Shown here: piece by piece, positions 51,663 to 61,142 of the stretch
Layout: every line of letters starts with the position of its first letter
Position numbering within the stretch: the first letter of the stretch is position 1
DNA from: Zavarzinella formosa DSM 19928
GTDB lineage: Bacteria; Planctomycetota; Planctomycetia; Gemmatales; Gemmataceae
NCBI RefSeq assembly: GCF_000255705.1
Contig: NZ_JH636443.1
Location: 686,361-750,360, forward strand
Direction: 5' to 3'
DNA: 64,000 bases
Position numbers and translations under genes: made by a program
The notes under the pieces: model-generated
What the model was told of the DNA's origin: nothing
Databases searched by the model: none
Seen by the model: only the letters and a program-made list of their open reading frames with translations

Positions 51663-54600
51663 TCACTCTTCCTTGGCCCCGCGCAGCAGGTGTTTCAGCA
51701 GCGCATACATCGCTTCCGGCGTGTCCTCCCCTTCCTGCCAGCGGCCGTAGATGTCTTTTTCATCAACCACTTTCAAGCGGCCTTCGCTGCGATCCGCCAG
51801 TTGATGGGCCTTCTTGGCGTTGCGGTAACCCAGCACGATGTTCGGGCCGTTGAGGTGGACGCTGCCGATCTGCCAGCGGGCGGCGAGGAGTTTCACCTCG
51901 GCCAACCGCAACAGCCATTCGGCCGATTCAGGCACGGGGCCGTAACGGTCGCGGAGTTCCTGCCGGAAGTCATCCAGTTTGCGAGGCTCCCGCACCCGCG
52001 AGAGGCGGCGGTAGACTTCCATCCGCAACTTCTGGCCGGGGACGTATTCGCGGGGCAGAAACGCCGGCCACGGCAGATCGACATTTACCTCCAGCGGCGT
52101 CCTCAACGGCATGTGCTTCATCTGCCGGACGGCGTTTTCCAAGAGCGAGCAATACAACTCGTAACCGACGCTGGCGATGTGGCCGCTTTGCTCCATGCCC
52201 AAAATGTTCCCGGCTCCACGAATTTCCAAGTCGCGCATGGCGATCTTGAAACCGGCGCCGAGTTCGTTGAACTCCTCGATGGCCTTGAGCCGCAAGGCGG
52301 CCGTGCCGCTCACGCCGCGCTCGGCATCCAGGAGCAGATATGCATAGGCCCGGTTCTTTTGCCGGCCGACACGGCCCCGGAGTTGGTGCAGTTCGGCAAG
52401 GCCGTAATGATCGGCTTCGTTGATGAAGATGGTGTTCGCGTTCGGGATATCCAGCCCGCTTTCGATGATCGTCGTCGCCACCAGAATGTGGGCTTCTTTG
52501 CGAACGAACTTCAACATCGACTCTTCAAGTTCGCCTTCCTTCATCTGCCCGTGGCCGATCACGATGTCGGCCTCCGGCACGATCGTCTTGATCTTCAACG
52601 CGACGGCATGGATATCCATGACGCGGTTGTGGACGAAATAGACCTGCCCGTCCCGGTTTAGTTCCCGCAGGATGGCGGCTCGGATCAGCTTGTCATCCCA
52701 GCGGACAATTCGCGTTTCCACCGGCAACCGTTCCGGCGGGGGCGTCTCCAGGTTGCTGATTTCGCGGATGCCGAGCAGCGACAAGTGCAGTGTTCGGGGG
52801 ATCGGCGTGGCTGTCATCGTCAGCACGTCCACCATCGAGCGAAGTTGCTTGAGGCGTTCCTTGTGATGAACGCCGAAGCGTTGTTCCTCGTCGATAATGA
52901 CAAGGCCAAGGTCTTTGAATGTCACATCAGGAGACACCAGCCGGTGGGTGCCGATCACCACATCCACGCTGCCCGCCTTCAGCCCCTTCAATACCTTCGT
53001 TTGTTCCTTCGCCGTGCGGAACCGGCTGAGGGCTTCCACCGTGAACGGGTACTCCGCGAGGCGGGAGGTGAAGGTGCGGTAATGCTGCTCGGCCAGCACG
53101 GTCGTGGGGACCAGCACGGCCACCTGCTTGCCGCTGTCGATGGCCTTGAACACGCCGCGAATGGCCACTTCGGTTTTGCCGTAGCCCACATCGCCGCACA
53201 ATAGCCGGTCCATCGGCCGGGCGCGTTGCATGTCCTGCTTGATTTCCTCGATGGCCGTTAGTTGGTCGGGTGTTTCTTGAAAGGGGAAGGCGGCCTCGAA
53301 CTCCTTTTGCCAGTCGGTATCCGTCTGGTAGGCGAAGCCGGTTTGGGCCTCCCGCACGGCTTGAAGTTGAAGCATGTCCGACGCCATGTCGGCGACGGCT
53401 TCCTCAACCTTGCTGACTTTCTTGGCCCAAGCGGTGCCGCCGAGCTTCGAGAGTTCCGGGTCGGCCTTTGACCCGCCGACATACTTTTGCACCAGATCAA
53501 TCTTCGAGACCGGCACATACATCTTTGTGCCTTCCCGAAACTCCAGAATCAGGCATTCCTCCATGCTCTGGGGGGCATTCGATTTCGGCGATTCGTCCCC
53601 GCCTCGCCGGGGGATGAGTTGCATTCCGCGAAACCGGGCGATGCCGTGGACGACGTGGACGACCAAATCACCGTCGCGCAGTTCGAGGAAACTGTCGATG
53701 GCCCGCGATTCGATCCGGCGTTTCGGCAATGCCTCCGCGTTCTTTTGCCCGGCGGCGGTCTGTTCGCGGTGGAACAGTTCGTGGCTGCCGATCACGACAA
53801 TGCCGTGTTCGACCAGCCGAAACCCTGCCCGGATCGACCCGGTGACCAGTCGCAAACGATCACTTTGGGCCAACGCCCCGGCTTTCAGCACATCCGAAAG
53901 CCGGTTGATCTCGGCCTCGTTGTGGCAGGCGATCAACACCCGGTCCTCGCGGGCGATCTGGTCAAGCTCCTCGCGGACGCGGTTCACGTTGCCGCTGAAT
54001 CGCTCCACCGATTCAACCCGCAAATGGGCGACGGCATCCAGCCCCGGCCGGGGCATCGCGGAGAGCATTACGCTCGGGAATTGCGTGAGCATCTTGATGA
54101 CGCCCTCCCCGGTGAACAACCCTTCCACCCGGTCCACGGACTCCAGGAAGAATTTGCCCTGCTCCTTCAAGTCGCCGAACTCGACGAAGACCACCCACGC
54201 GTCCTTCGGCAGGTGTTCCGTCAGATGGCCGCGATCCATCGCGGAATTGGCTTCTTTTCGTTCCGAACCAAGGACGGACATCTCGACCAATTCCCCGAGA
54301 CTTCGCTGCGTCCCCGAGGAAAAAGGCCGGATGGAATCGATCTCATCGCCGAAGAACTCCAGCCGAACCGGGTCTTCGGCATCCGTGGAAAACACGTCGA
54401 GGATGCCGCCGCGACGGGAGAACTCCCCCGGCATCTCAACGGCGTCCGTCCGCTTGTATCCGTTGGCGACGAGCCATTGGCCAAACTCGTCGAGATCGAG
54501 CATCTCCCCCTTTTTCAGCCGCCGCCCGCGCGATTCCAAGGCGCTCTTTTCCGGCACCGGCTGCATCAACGCGGCAAAAGTGGTCAGCAACACCGGCGGC

Positions 54601-54983
54601 GGGTTGGATGCCAATTGCTGGACAAGCCGAAGGCGTTTGCGGGGAGTGTCGTCAAACTTGGATTGATCGGCCGGCCACGATTCAAACGCCGGGAACACAA
54701 CGGGTCGCTGCTTGCAAAAACTGGCCAGATCGTTCGACCACCCTTCCACATCCCCCGGATGGGCGATCACCACCAGAAGGGTGCTTGGCGCTTCATTCGC
54801 CAGCGTCGCGGCCGACAAACCGGCCGAGGAACCCCACGTCCCGTCGATGGTTCCGGCCCCGCGGGCGCGCAGAGAGGCCACCACGGCCTCGATTCCCTCG
54901 GCCGTGCGCAAAACCCGAGTCAATTCGGGCAACGTCGTCGGTGCGGCATCCATCCGTGTTAGTTTACGGCGCGAGTCAGACAT
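51663..54983 (-). CDS. mfd: Transcription-repair coupling factor Mfd
   Basis: A 1106-residue ATP-dependent translocase that displaces RNA polymerase stalled at DNA damage and recruits UvrA. Domains in order: UvrB-homology region with FPAFESWPADQSKFDD and GEFSRRGGILDVFST; the RNAP-interaction domain at about 440-530 (VVHVVHGIARFRGMQLI; TKMYVPVSKIDLVQKYVGG); and the helicase motor with Walker A LLCGDVGYGKTEVAIRGVF, motif II IIDEEQRFGVHHKERLK, MTATPIPRTLHLSLLGIREI and GHGQMKEGELEESMLKF. The TRG segment and a C-terminal UvrA-binding-type domain follow. The length is close to that of other Mfd proteins. The start MSDSRRKLTR at 54983 is used; MDAAPTTL ten codons later is an alternative. Confidence 0.97.
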   Translation of the reverse strand: MSDSRRKLTRMDAAPTTLPELTRVLRTAEGIEAVVASLRARGAGTIDGTWGSSAGLSAATLANEAPSTLLVVIAHPGDVEGWSNDLASFCKQRPVVFPAFESWPADQSKFDDTPRKRLRLVQQLASNPPPVLLTTFAALMQPVPEKSALESRGRRLKKGEMLDLDEFGQWLVANGYKRTDAVEMPGEFSRRGGILDVFSTDAEDPVRLEFFGDEIDSIRPFSSGTQRSLGELVEMSVLGSERKEANSAMDRGHLTEHLPKDAWVVFVEFGDLKEQGKFFLESVDRVEGLFTGEGVIKMLTQFPSVMLSAMPRPGLDAVAHLRVESVERFSGNVNRVREELDQIAREDRVLIACHNEAEINRLSDVLKAGALAQSDRLRLVTGSIRAGFRLVEHGIVVIGSHELFHREQTAAGQKNAEALPKRRIESRAIDSFLELRDGDLVVHVVHGIARFRGMQLIPRRGGDESPKSNAPQSMEECLILEFREGTKMYVPVSKIDLVQKYVGGSKADPELSKLGGTAWAKKVSKVEEAVADMASDMLQLQAVREAQTGFAYQTDTDWQKEFEAAFPFQETPDQLTAIEEIKQDMQRARPMDRLLCGDVGYGKTEVAIRGVFKAIDSGKQVAVLVPTTVLAEQHYRTFTSRLAEYPFTVEALSRFRTAKEQTKVLKGLKAGSVDVVIGTHRLVSPDVTFKDLGLVIIDEEQRFGVHHKERLKQLRSMVDVLTMTATPIPRTLHLSLLGIREISNLETPPPERLPVETRIVRWDDKLIRAAILRELNRDGQVYFVHNRVMDIHAVALKIKTIVPEADIVIGHGQMKEGELEESMLKFVRKEAHILVATTIIESGLDIPNANTIFINEADHYGLAELHQLRGRVGRQKNRAYAYLLLDAERGVSGTAALRLKAIEEFNELGAGFKIAMRDLEIRGAGNILGMEQSGHIASVGYELYCSLLENAVRQMKHMPLRTPLEVNVDLPWPAFLPREYVPGQKLRMEVYRRLSRVREPRKLDDFRQELRDRYGPVPESAEWLLRLAEVKLLAARWQIGSVHLNGPNIVLGYRNAKKAHQLADRSEGRLKVVDEKDIYGRWQEGEDTPEAMYALLKHLLRGAKEE

Positions 54984-55223
54984 CGTGTGCAGAAGCCCGG
55001 GCAGACACGAGAAAAGCGGTCACGAGTAATCTCTTGAACCGCAAACAACGATGTATTCAGGCGGATTTCACCTGCGTTTTCGTTTGACGACGACTGCGAT
55101 GACACGGATGATACCAGCAAGTTCAGTTCGAGATCGCGGTTGTTCACGAGACGATTCGCCAGACCGTGGATTCATTCAATGATGTTGCAGGACGACTTCT
55201 CGCATCGCAGGCAGGAGACGGTG

Positions 55224-55949
55224 ATGATTCGTTTGACATTGATGACGGCATTCATTGGCATCCTGACTTGGGGCTGGCAAGCCTCTGCGGCTGAAAACCC
55301 CACACGTTCCAAGTTGAACGCCGCCAAGGCCGAATACGACAAGGCGATGAAAGATTACAAGGACGAAGTCGGGCGTTGGTTCGACAAGGAGGATGAATCA
55401 GCCCGAAAAGCAGCGGCAAACGTGACTGAAAGAGTCAAGGCGATCATGGCTGAGAAGAAGGATTTTGAGGAGTCGGGAACGCTTCCCAAACGCGCGCCAT
55501 CGGCGTTCAAAGACAAACCGGCAAAAGCGATCACCGGGTTGACGAAGGCATACAAAACTGCTTCGGATGAATTTACCCGTCAAAAAAATGACGAAGAGGC
55601 CATGATAGTCCAAAAGGAATTGGCGGAGTTTGTCAAAAGCAACCCGGAATGGCGTGTGAAATTCCCGGTCGGCAAATATTCTTGCGTCTACAACACTGGC
55701 GTTAAGGCGTCAACAGAGTTGCGCGCGGACGGGACATACATCCGGGTAAAGCTAGACAACCCCACACCTAGCGAGGGAAAATTTGCGTTTGAAAAAGGGA
55801 CGCTGATTTTTCGCAACAATACCAACGACCCATTTGAGGTGTGGACAATCGTTGGAGATGAGATTCGCCTCAAACATTGGTATCCGACGAATACCTACCC
55901 GGCCGGTCCCCCAACGGAAACCGGCAAGGCGATCCGGCAAAGCAAATAA
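55224..55949 (+). CDS. Secreted hypothetical protein with coiled-coil-like N-terminal half
   Basis: A 241-residue protein: signal peptide MIRLTLMTAFIGILTWGWQA followed by a charged helical region (KLNAAKAEYDKAMKDYKDEV; AAANVTERVKAIMAEKKDFE) and a small beta-rich C-terminal domain (KFPVGKYSCVYNTGVKAST; GKFAFEKGTLIFRNNTNDPF; RLKHWYPTNTYPAGP). The latter resembles the short stand-alone beta domain found in other planctomycete secreted proteins (a W-T-I-x-G-D-x-I/L-R-L pattern). No function can be assigned. GGAG lies ahead of the ATG at 55224. It ends 15 bp from the convergent VWA gene. GC content looks lower than its neighbours. Confidence 0.7.
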   Translation: MIRLTLMTAFIGILTWGWQASAAENPTRSKLNAAKAEYDKAMKDYKDEVGRWFDKEDESARKAAANVTERVKAIMAEKKDFEESGTLPKRAPSAFKDKPAKAITGLTKAYKTASDEFTRQKNDEEAMIVQKELAEFVKSNPEWRVKFPVGKYSCVYNTGVKASTELRADGTYIRVKLDNPTPSEGKFAFEKGTLIFRNNTNDPFEVWTIVGDEIRLKHWYPTNTYPAGPPTETGKAIRQSK

Positions 55950-55964
55950 CAAATGAAATTCCGG

Positions 55965-57965
55965 TTACGGTTTCGGCGGGACAGCCGGGGCCTGTTCCCG
56001 CTTCTTGGTGACGATGTCTTTGGTCTTTTCAACCAACCGGGTGAACTCGGCCCGGTGGCCTCCTTTGTCCTCGCCCAAGGAACCCTTGGACCACGTCAGC
56101 ACCTTTTCCAGGTCGGTACTGCCGACGTAATCACTGTCCCGCAAGAGCATGCCATAGGCGGCGACAGAAGCCGCAAAGCGGAAGTCCTTGCCGGGTTCCT
56201 TGGCGATGTCCTTGCCATCGAAGCTGGCGCTGACTTCGGAAGCTTTGTCCGTCTCCGGGTCTTTGTAACGCATCCGGGTGGTCAGCCATTCGCCACTCTT
56301 GCCCGCGTCGGTCAGCTGCGGGGTGGTCTGATACTTCAACGGCTCGACATCTGACGAGGGAACCTTTTCACCAACCGGAACGATCTCGAAGAGCATGGTG
56401 CAGGTGTGGCCGCAACCCATGTCTCCAGCGTCCTTGGCGTCGTTGCGGAAATCTTCCGTCTTGAGGATGCGGTTCTCGTAACCGATCAATCGATAACCGG
56501 CGATCTTGGCCGGGTTGAACTCGATCTGGAGTTTCACGTCCTTGGCCACCGTGACCAACGCGGCCCCTTGCTCCACGAACAGTTTCTTGGCCTCGTCGAG
56601 CGAGTCGATGTAGGCATAGTGGCCGTTGCCGTGATGGGCGAGTTGTTCCAATCGGTCGTCGTGCAGGTTGCCCATGCCGTAGCCGAGAATGGTGAGATAG
56701 ACGCCGGTTTTCCGCTTGTCCTCGATCATCCGAATCAATTGGGCGTTGTCGGAAACGCCGACGTTGAAGTCACCGTCGGTGGCCAGGATCACCCGGTTGA
56801 TGCCCTCTTTGATGAAGGTCTTTTCCGCTTGTTCGTAGGCAAGTTTGATGCCCCCTTCGCCGTTGGTCGAACCGCCGGACTGGAGGTTGGTGATCTCATT
56901 GATGATCTTCTCTTTCTGGTTGCCGGGCGTCGGCGGCAGTCGAAGCCCGGCAGCCCCGGCGTAGGTGACGATGCTCACCCGGTCACGATCCGAAAGTTGT
57001 TCGACGAGCAATTTCATCGACTCGATCACCAGCGGCAGCCGGTTGGGAGAGTTCATCGACCCCGAGGTGTCGATCAGGAAGACGAGGTTGCGGGCCGGCA
57101 ACTTGTCCTTCTCGATCACCTTGGATTTCAGGCCAATTTTCAGCAGATTGTGTTTTTCGTTCCACGGACAGGCGGCCATTTCCAGCTTGAAGTTAACCGG
57201 CTTGCCGTCGGTCGGGGCGGCATAGTCATAGGGGAAGTAGTTGAGAAAATCGGCGATCCGCACCATGTCCTTCGGCGGCAAGGCCCCCTCGTTGAGCCGG
57301 GAGCGCGAGTTGGAATACGCGGCCGTGTCCACGGCGGCTGACAGTGTGGACAGCGGATCGACTTTCACCGTCTTGAAGGCGTTGTCTTCGAGATGCTGAT
57401 ACGCTTCGCCTTGCGAATCGGCGTCGTCATAGTTTTCGCCATCTCTGCCTGGTTTGGCGAACACGGTTTTGCCGCCGCCGGGGCCGGGCGCGGGGGCGTC
57501 AGAATAAAGAGGCTCGCCCTTCTGCGAGGATTTGGCCCGGTCGGCAAGGCCGGCCTGCAGACGAATTCGGTTGGCCCCCAATCGCTCTTGCGAGCGATTG
57601 GGGGCGTTGGCTCGTGTCATGTCCAGATGTTTGAAACGAGTTTCAAAGTCCGTCGGATCCGGGTTGGGGGAGCGTATTACCGACCCGCTGTAGTCACGCG
57701 CGGCCGGTTCGGGGATGCTGGCGGCGGGAATGCGGGGTTTGGACTCGCGGCTTGCGGGCTGGATGGCCGCCGTCGCCGGTGGTTGTTGTCCCTCATCAAA
57801 CAACTCCAATTTCGGGTTGGCTTCGGCGACCGCTGTTTTGGTCTCGACGACCGTCGGCTCGGCTTGTCGGGCGACGGGCGGGTCCGTCTTCGCGCATCCC
57901 GCCAGGCCAATCAAGGCGGCGGCGAACAATGCCGGGTATCGGCGGGCAAAACGCTGGCAAAGCAT
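55965..57965 (-). CDS. VWA-domain lipoprotein of the YfbK family
   Basis: A 666-residue protein with signal MLCQRFARRYPALFAAALIGLAGC (lipobox LAGC). A Pro-rich linker of about 160 residues is followed by the YfbK N-terminal region (TLSAAVDTAAYSNSRSRLNE; IADFLNYFPYDYAAP). The von Willebrand A domain has a complete MIDAS site: FLIDTSGSM, a Thr in SGGSTNGEGG, and LATDGDFNVG. The C-terminal half is the DUF3520 domain (EFNPAKIAGYRLIGYENRIL). Such proteins are envelope-bound metal-dependent adhesion or assembly factors; the specific partner is unknown. A 14-bp-arm palindrome sits inside the linker region at 57574-57605. Confidence 0.9.
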   Translation of the reverse strand: MLCQRFARRYPALFAAALIGLAGCAKTDPPVARQAEPTVVETKTAVAEANPKLELFDEGQQPPATAAIQPASRESKPRIPAASIPEPAARDYSGSVIRSPNPDPTDFETRFKHLDMTRANAPNRSQERLGANRIRLQAGLADRAKSSQKGEPLYSDAPAPGPGGGKTVFAKPGRDGENYDDADSQGEAYQHLEDNAFKTVKVDPLSTLSAAVDTAAYSNSRSRLNEGALPPKDMVRIADFLNYFPYDYAAPTDGKPVNFKLEMAACPWNEKHNLLKIGLKSKVIEKDKLPARNLVFLIDTSGSMNSPNRLPLVIESMKLLVEQLSDRDRVSIVTYAGAAGLRLPPTPGNQKEKIINEITNLQSGGSTNGEGGIKLAYEQAEKTFIKEGINRVILATDGDFNVGVSDNAQLIRMIEDKRKTGVYLTILGYGMGNLHDDRLEQLAHHGNGHYAYIDSLDEAKKLFVEQGAALVTVAKDVKLQIEFNPAKIAGYRLIGYENRILKTEDFRNDAKDAGDMGCGHTCTMLFEIVPVGEKVPSSDVEPLKYQTTPQLTDAGKSGEWLTTRMRYKDPETDKASEVSASFDGKDIAKEPGKDFRFAASVAAYGMLLRDSDYVGSTDLEKVLTWSKGSLGEDKGGHRAEFTRLVEKTKDIVTKKREQAPAVPPKP
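57574..57605. repeat. 14-bp-arm palindrome inside the VWA gene
   Basis: Arms GCCCCCAATCGCTC and its exact complement with a 4-base loop. It encodes part of the linker (NAPNRSQERLGANR), outside the conserved domains, so it can be tolerated. It may be a REP-like insertion. Confidence 0.7.
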
Positions 57966-58154
57966 CGGAATTCTCCCTGTGAAGACCGGGAACGGACGGG
58001 AACCGAATGACGTGAGGCTGCCTGTTTGACGAGCGACCGGCCGAAAAGTTGGTGCAAAAGGGAATTTTTCCGGCCCGGATCAGCGATCACCCGGACAGGC
58101 GGGCGAGTCAAAAACATATCCGGCGAACGGCCGGTTCATTCCGGCCGATTCTTC

Positions 58155-60164
58155 TCAGCCTGTTTTCGCCACCGTCTGACCGTTCATCAACTCATCGGCC
58201 CTGCGGTCCTTAATAAGCGACGCCGCCGGAGTCCAGAACCAGTCTTGGCCGCCGTTACCGGTCAGGGCGGAGGCGCCGAGGGCTCCGCGGCCGAGGCGAG
58301 GGCCGGTTTGGGAGGGTTTGCCGAGGGTCACGGTCTTGTTCAAGGTTAATTGGGACGAGAGGGTTTGTTCCGGTTTCTTGTCGTCCTGCCAGGTGGCGAA
58401 CAGGCTGTCCAGCGAATCGATGTTCTTTTCTTGCGTGATCGATCCGGAGATCAGGAGATCGTCGCCGGTGCCGCCGATCAGGGTGTTGGACCCGAGGCCG
58501 CCGACGAGAATACTGTCCCCGGTTCCGGCCCGGAGGATGTTCCCCGAGCCGTGGGTGATGAGAATGCTGCCCGCGTTGTCGCCGGTCAGGCGGTCGCCGC
58601 CGGTGGAACTGCCGATCACGTTGGGCACATCAAATATCCCGCCGCCGACGCGGGTGGCCGTGTGTGTTTGCAGGTTCACCGTCACCGGGCCGGGCGTTCC
58701 CGAGTAGTCGATGAAATCGTAGCCGCCGGTTGTCCGGGTGGGTGAGAGGGATTCGCCGTCGATCTTGCCGGTCAGCCGGCCGTTCGGGGTGAATTTGTAA
58801 ACGTCCTGTCCGTTGCTGCCGAGGACGTTTTGCACTTGGGTGAAGCGGATTTGCCCGTTGTCGAACGAACCGGCGTTTGTCCCGTTGACAACCCAACTGC
58901 CGGACTTGTCGAGCGAACCGATGGAGTTGTTTCCACCGCCTCCGGAGGCGATCACCGGCACATCCACGTTGGGATCAACCAAGAACCGCTCGTTGTCCCC
59001 CGCCCCGCGAATGGTGATGTCGGAAATGTCGCTCAGATGCCCCCGGTAGTATTCCCCGTTCAGGTCCGGGTTGCTTGCTCCGGCGATGCCGATGCTCACG
59101 TCCCCGGAGCCGACGCGACTCACGGTGATCGTCAGGTTTTCCGTCTTCTGATCCAACCCGACCAGTTGATAGTTCAAGTCGAGAACCAGATGCTTTTTAC
59201 CGGCGGTGTTCTGGTTGACGAAATCCTGGAACGCCGACGCGCGGGTGGCGACGCCGAACTCGCCGAAACCACGGTCGATGACGTTGTTGATGTCCGGCGG
59301 GGAAACGCCGCCGTCGGAATACGAGACAACACCGGCGATCTTGTCCCCGATGAACAACGGGCCGCCGGAATCCCCTTGGGCGGGATTCGCCTCGCTTGAT
59401 CCAAGGCCGGTGTTGTGGATGCCGAATAACGTGCCGAAGGCATCGTGCGCCGCCGTGCCGTCGTCGAAGTCCCACGCGAGGGCCGTTCCGGCGGGCGGCG
59501 CCGGGGAGTTGAACGGGGCCGTTGCGAGTTTGCTGGCATCCGCGTCAAATGTGTTGCGCCCGCTCCGCTTGGTGCCGCTCGTGTTGACGACCCCGCCGGA
59601 ATATCCGTTGCCCGCGCGGCCATAACCGACAACAGTGAATGTCTTGCCGATCTCGTCCTTCCCGGTGTACAGGCTGTGCCGTTCCGCGCCGAACGGGGCG
59701 ATCATGAAACGGTTGGCCCCTGGCGTGACTTGGTCCGGCAATGGGAGCAGGGAGATATCGTTGCCCGCCGTCACGTCGCCGGTGAAAGCGGAATCCACTT
59801 TGTAAAGGTTCTTGGGGACTTTGATGGTGATATCCCGGTCCGTGGTTCCGTCGTTCAATTGAAAGGTGACGTTCGTGAACGCGGACGGAATGCCACCGTC
59901 CGCATCCTTCAACACATGCCCGGCAGACAACACATACAACCCGGAGTCGAGCAGGGTGCCCGAGGCCAGATCCGCTCCGCCGTCGGCATCCGTCGGCTGG
60001 AGCAAGGCCACGCCGTCATACCCGGAGCCGATGCTTACCAGCGGCGCGTTGGTCAACGCCCCGACAACGGGGGTAAGCCGGGCTTCCAAGGTATCAATGC
60101 GAAGCGACGCGGTCCGGGTTGACCTGACGGCCGGGGCGGCCGGGATAAACCGATACGTGCTCAT
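58155..60164 (-). CDS. Trypsin-like serine protease with C-terminal Ca-binding-type repeats
   Basis: A 669-residue surface or secreted protein. Residues 20-34 carry SLRIDTLEARLTP, a motif frequent at the N-terminus of large planctomycete surface proteins. The protease domain (about 35-310) has an intact triad: His83 in LSAGHVLKD, Asp136 in GNDISLLPL and Ser266 in GDSGGPL. The remainder is beta-rich and ends with hemolysin-type repeats (RAGTGDSILVGGLGSNTLIG; GTGDDLLISG) and a final GNGGQDWFWTPAASLIKD. The repeats suggest Ca-dependent folding outside the cell. No classical signal peptide is visible, so export may depend on the N-terminal motif. Confidence 0.85.
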   Translation of the reverse strand: MSTYRFIPAAPAVRSTRTASLRIDTLEARLTPVVGALTNAPLVSIGSGYDGVALLQPTDADGGADLASGTLLDSGLYVLSAGHVLKDADGGIPSAFTNVTFQLNDGTTDRDITIKVPKNLYKVDSAFTGDVTAGNDISLLPLPDQVTPGANRFMIAPFGAERHSLYTGKDEIGKTFTVVGYGRAGNGYSGGVVNTSGTKRSGRNTFDADASKLATAPFNSPAPPAGTALAWDFDDGTAAHDAFGTLFGIHNTGLGSSEANPAQGDSGGPLFIGDKIAGVVSYSDGGVSPPDINNVIDRGFGEFGVATRASAFQDFVNQNTAGKKHLVLDLNYQLVGLDQKTENLTITVSRVGSGDVSIGIAGASNPDLNGEYYRGHLSDISDITIRGAGDNERFLVDPNVDVPVIASGGGGNNSIGSLDKSGSWVVNGTNAGSFDNGQIRFTQVQNVLGSNGQDVYKFTPNGRLTGKIDGESLSPTRTTGGYDFIDYSGTPGPVTVNLQTHTATRVGGGIFDVPNVIGSSTGGDRLTGDNAGSILITHGSGNILRAGTGDSILVGGLGSNTLIGGTGDDLLISGSITQEKNIDSLDSLFATWQDDKKPEQTLSSQLTLNKTVTLGKPSQTGPRLGRGALGASALTGNGGQDWFWTPAASLIKDRRADELMNGQTVAKTG

Positions 60165-60284
60165 GAATCATCCTGATTCGCTTTTCCGCCACGCCATCCT
60201 GCCGGGCCTGCCTGGCTTCACGGAAAAAGCTCGGGGCTACGGGACGACGCATACCATGTTTGGCGGGAAGGAACCACTGGGAAA

Positions 60285-60318
60285 AAGATGACAAGGTGAC
60301 AAGGTGACACGGAGAAAG
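60285..60318 (+). repeat. 8-bp tandem repeat, second copy of the family
   Basis: AAGATGACAAGGTG followed by further ACAAGGTG and ACACGGAG units: the same 8-bp units as the element after ccoN (2896-3003). It directly abuts the inverted-repeat element at 60319. Confidence 0.75.
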
Positions 60319-60450
60319 CCGTGAAGCCGCGACGCGGAGTCTTCGCAGCGGAGCGCGGACTCGCTGCATCAAGTGACTGCCAAAATATCCGGCGATTTTA
60401 CGCAGAGGGTCCTCGCTCCGCTGCGAAGACTCCGCGTCGCGGCTTCACGG
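60319..60450. repeat. Intergenic element with 37-bp perfect inverted arms
   Basis: Left arm 60319-60355 (starting CCGTGAAGCCGCGACGCGGA) and right arm 60414-60450 are exact reverse complements, around 58 bp. Imperfect pairing extends outward for about 15 more bases into the 8-bp repeats (GACACGGAGAAAG with CTTTCTTCGTGTC). It fills most of the space between the protease and the anti-sigma gene. No coding potential is seen. It resembles a MITE or REP-type dispersed element. Confidence 0.9.
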
Positions 60451-60474
60451 GCTTTCTTCGTGTCGGCTTGGCTT

Positions 60475-60885
60475 TTATTTCTTCCTTCGTTTCGTCAACA
60501 CAATCGTCCGTCCGTTGTTGCGGAAGCTGACATCGCTCATGTAGTAGCGGATTAAGAGCAGGCCGCGGCCGCAGGGGCGTTCGAGGTTTTCCGGGGCGGT
60601 GGGATCGGGGACGTCTTCGGGGTTGAAACCGGGGCCTTCGTCGGTGATGTGAACTTGGACTTCTTCCGGGGAAACGTCGTATTCCACGCGCACGAACTTG
60701 CTCGGGTCCATCTGGTTGCCGTGCTTGATCGCATTGACCAGCGATTCTTCGACGGCCATTTTGATGGCGAAGGCTTCACTTTCCTCAAAAAATGGTTTGA
60801 CGGCGACTTCAATCGCCTCTTGAAGAGTTCGGGCCGCCTCAAGATCCGAGGGGATGACGTGGTGTTGTCCCATGTTGATGGTCAT
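60475..60885 (-). CDS. Anti-sigma-factor-type histidine-kinase-like ATPase (RsbW/SpoIIAB family)
   Basis: A 136-residue HATPase_c protein: N box ESLVNAIKHGNQMDP, G1 box ITDEGPGFNPEDVPDP, and G2 box GRGLLLIRYYMSDV. This is the form used in partner-switching, where the kinase binds and phosphorylates a STAS protein, releasing or holding a sigma factor. The start at 60885 gives MTINMGQHHV; 60873 is an alternative. The STAS gene at 61143-61505 lies 257 bp upstream on the same strand, so the two are likely partners, though not tightly coupled. No sigma factor gene is nearby. Confidence 0.88.
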   Translation of the reverse strand: MTINMGQHHVIPSDLEAARTLQEAIEVAVKPFFEESEAFAIKMAVEESLVNAIKHGNQMDPSKFVRVEYDVSPEEVQVHITDEGPGFNPEDVPDPTAPENLERPCGRGLLLIRYYMSDVSFRNNGRTIVLTKRRKK

Positions 60886-61142
60886 GGATGTCGTGACGGG
60901 TTGATGGATGACAAAGAAACAGCGGGGCGATTTTCCACACACACGACCGAAACCCCGAGAACGGGGCTGATTCCGGGGACCAAGGGGTCGGCCGGGAAAC
61001 GGCGTCGATCAACCATGACGGGAGCGCACATCAATGAGGACAACCTTGGGCGGTCGATGAACGACGAATCCTTCGTCATGCTATCCTTGATTAAGCCGGT
61101 TCGAGAGGCGTGGGGACAAGACCCCGGAACCGGCCGGAGGAA

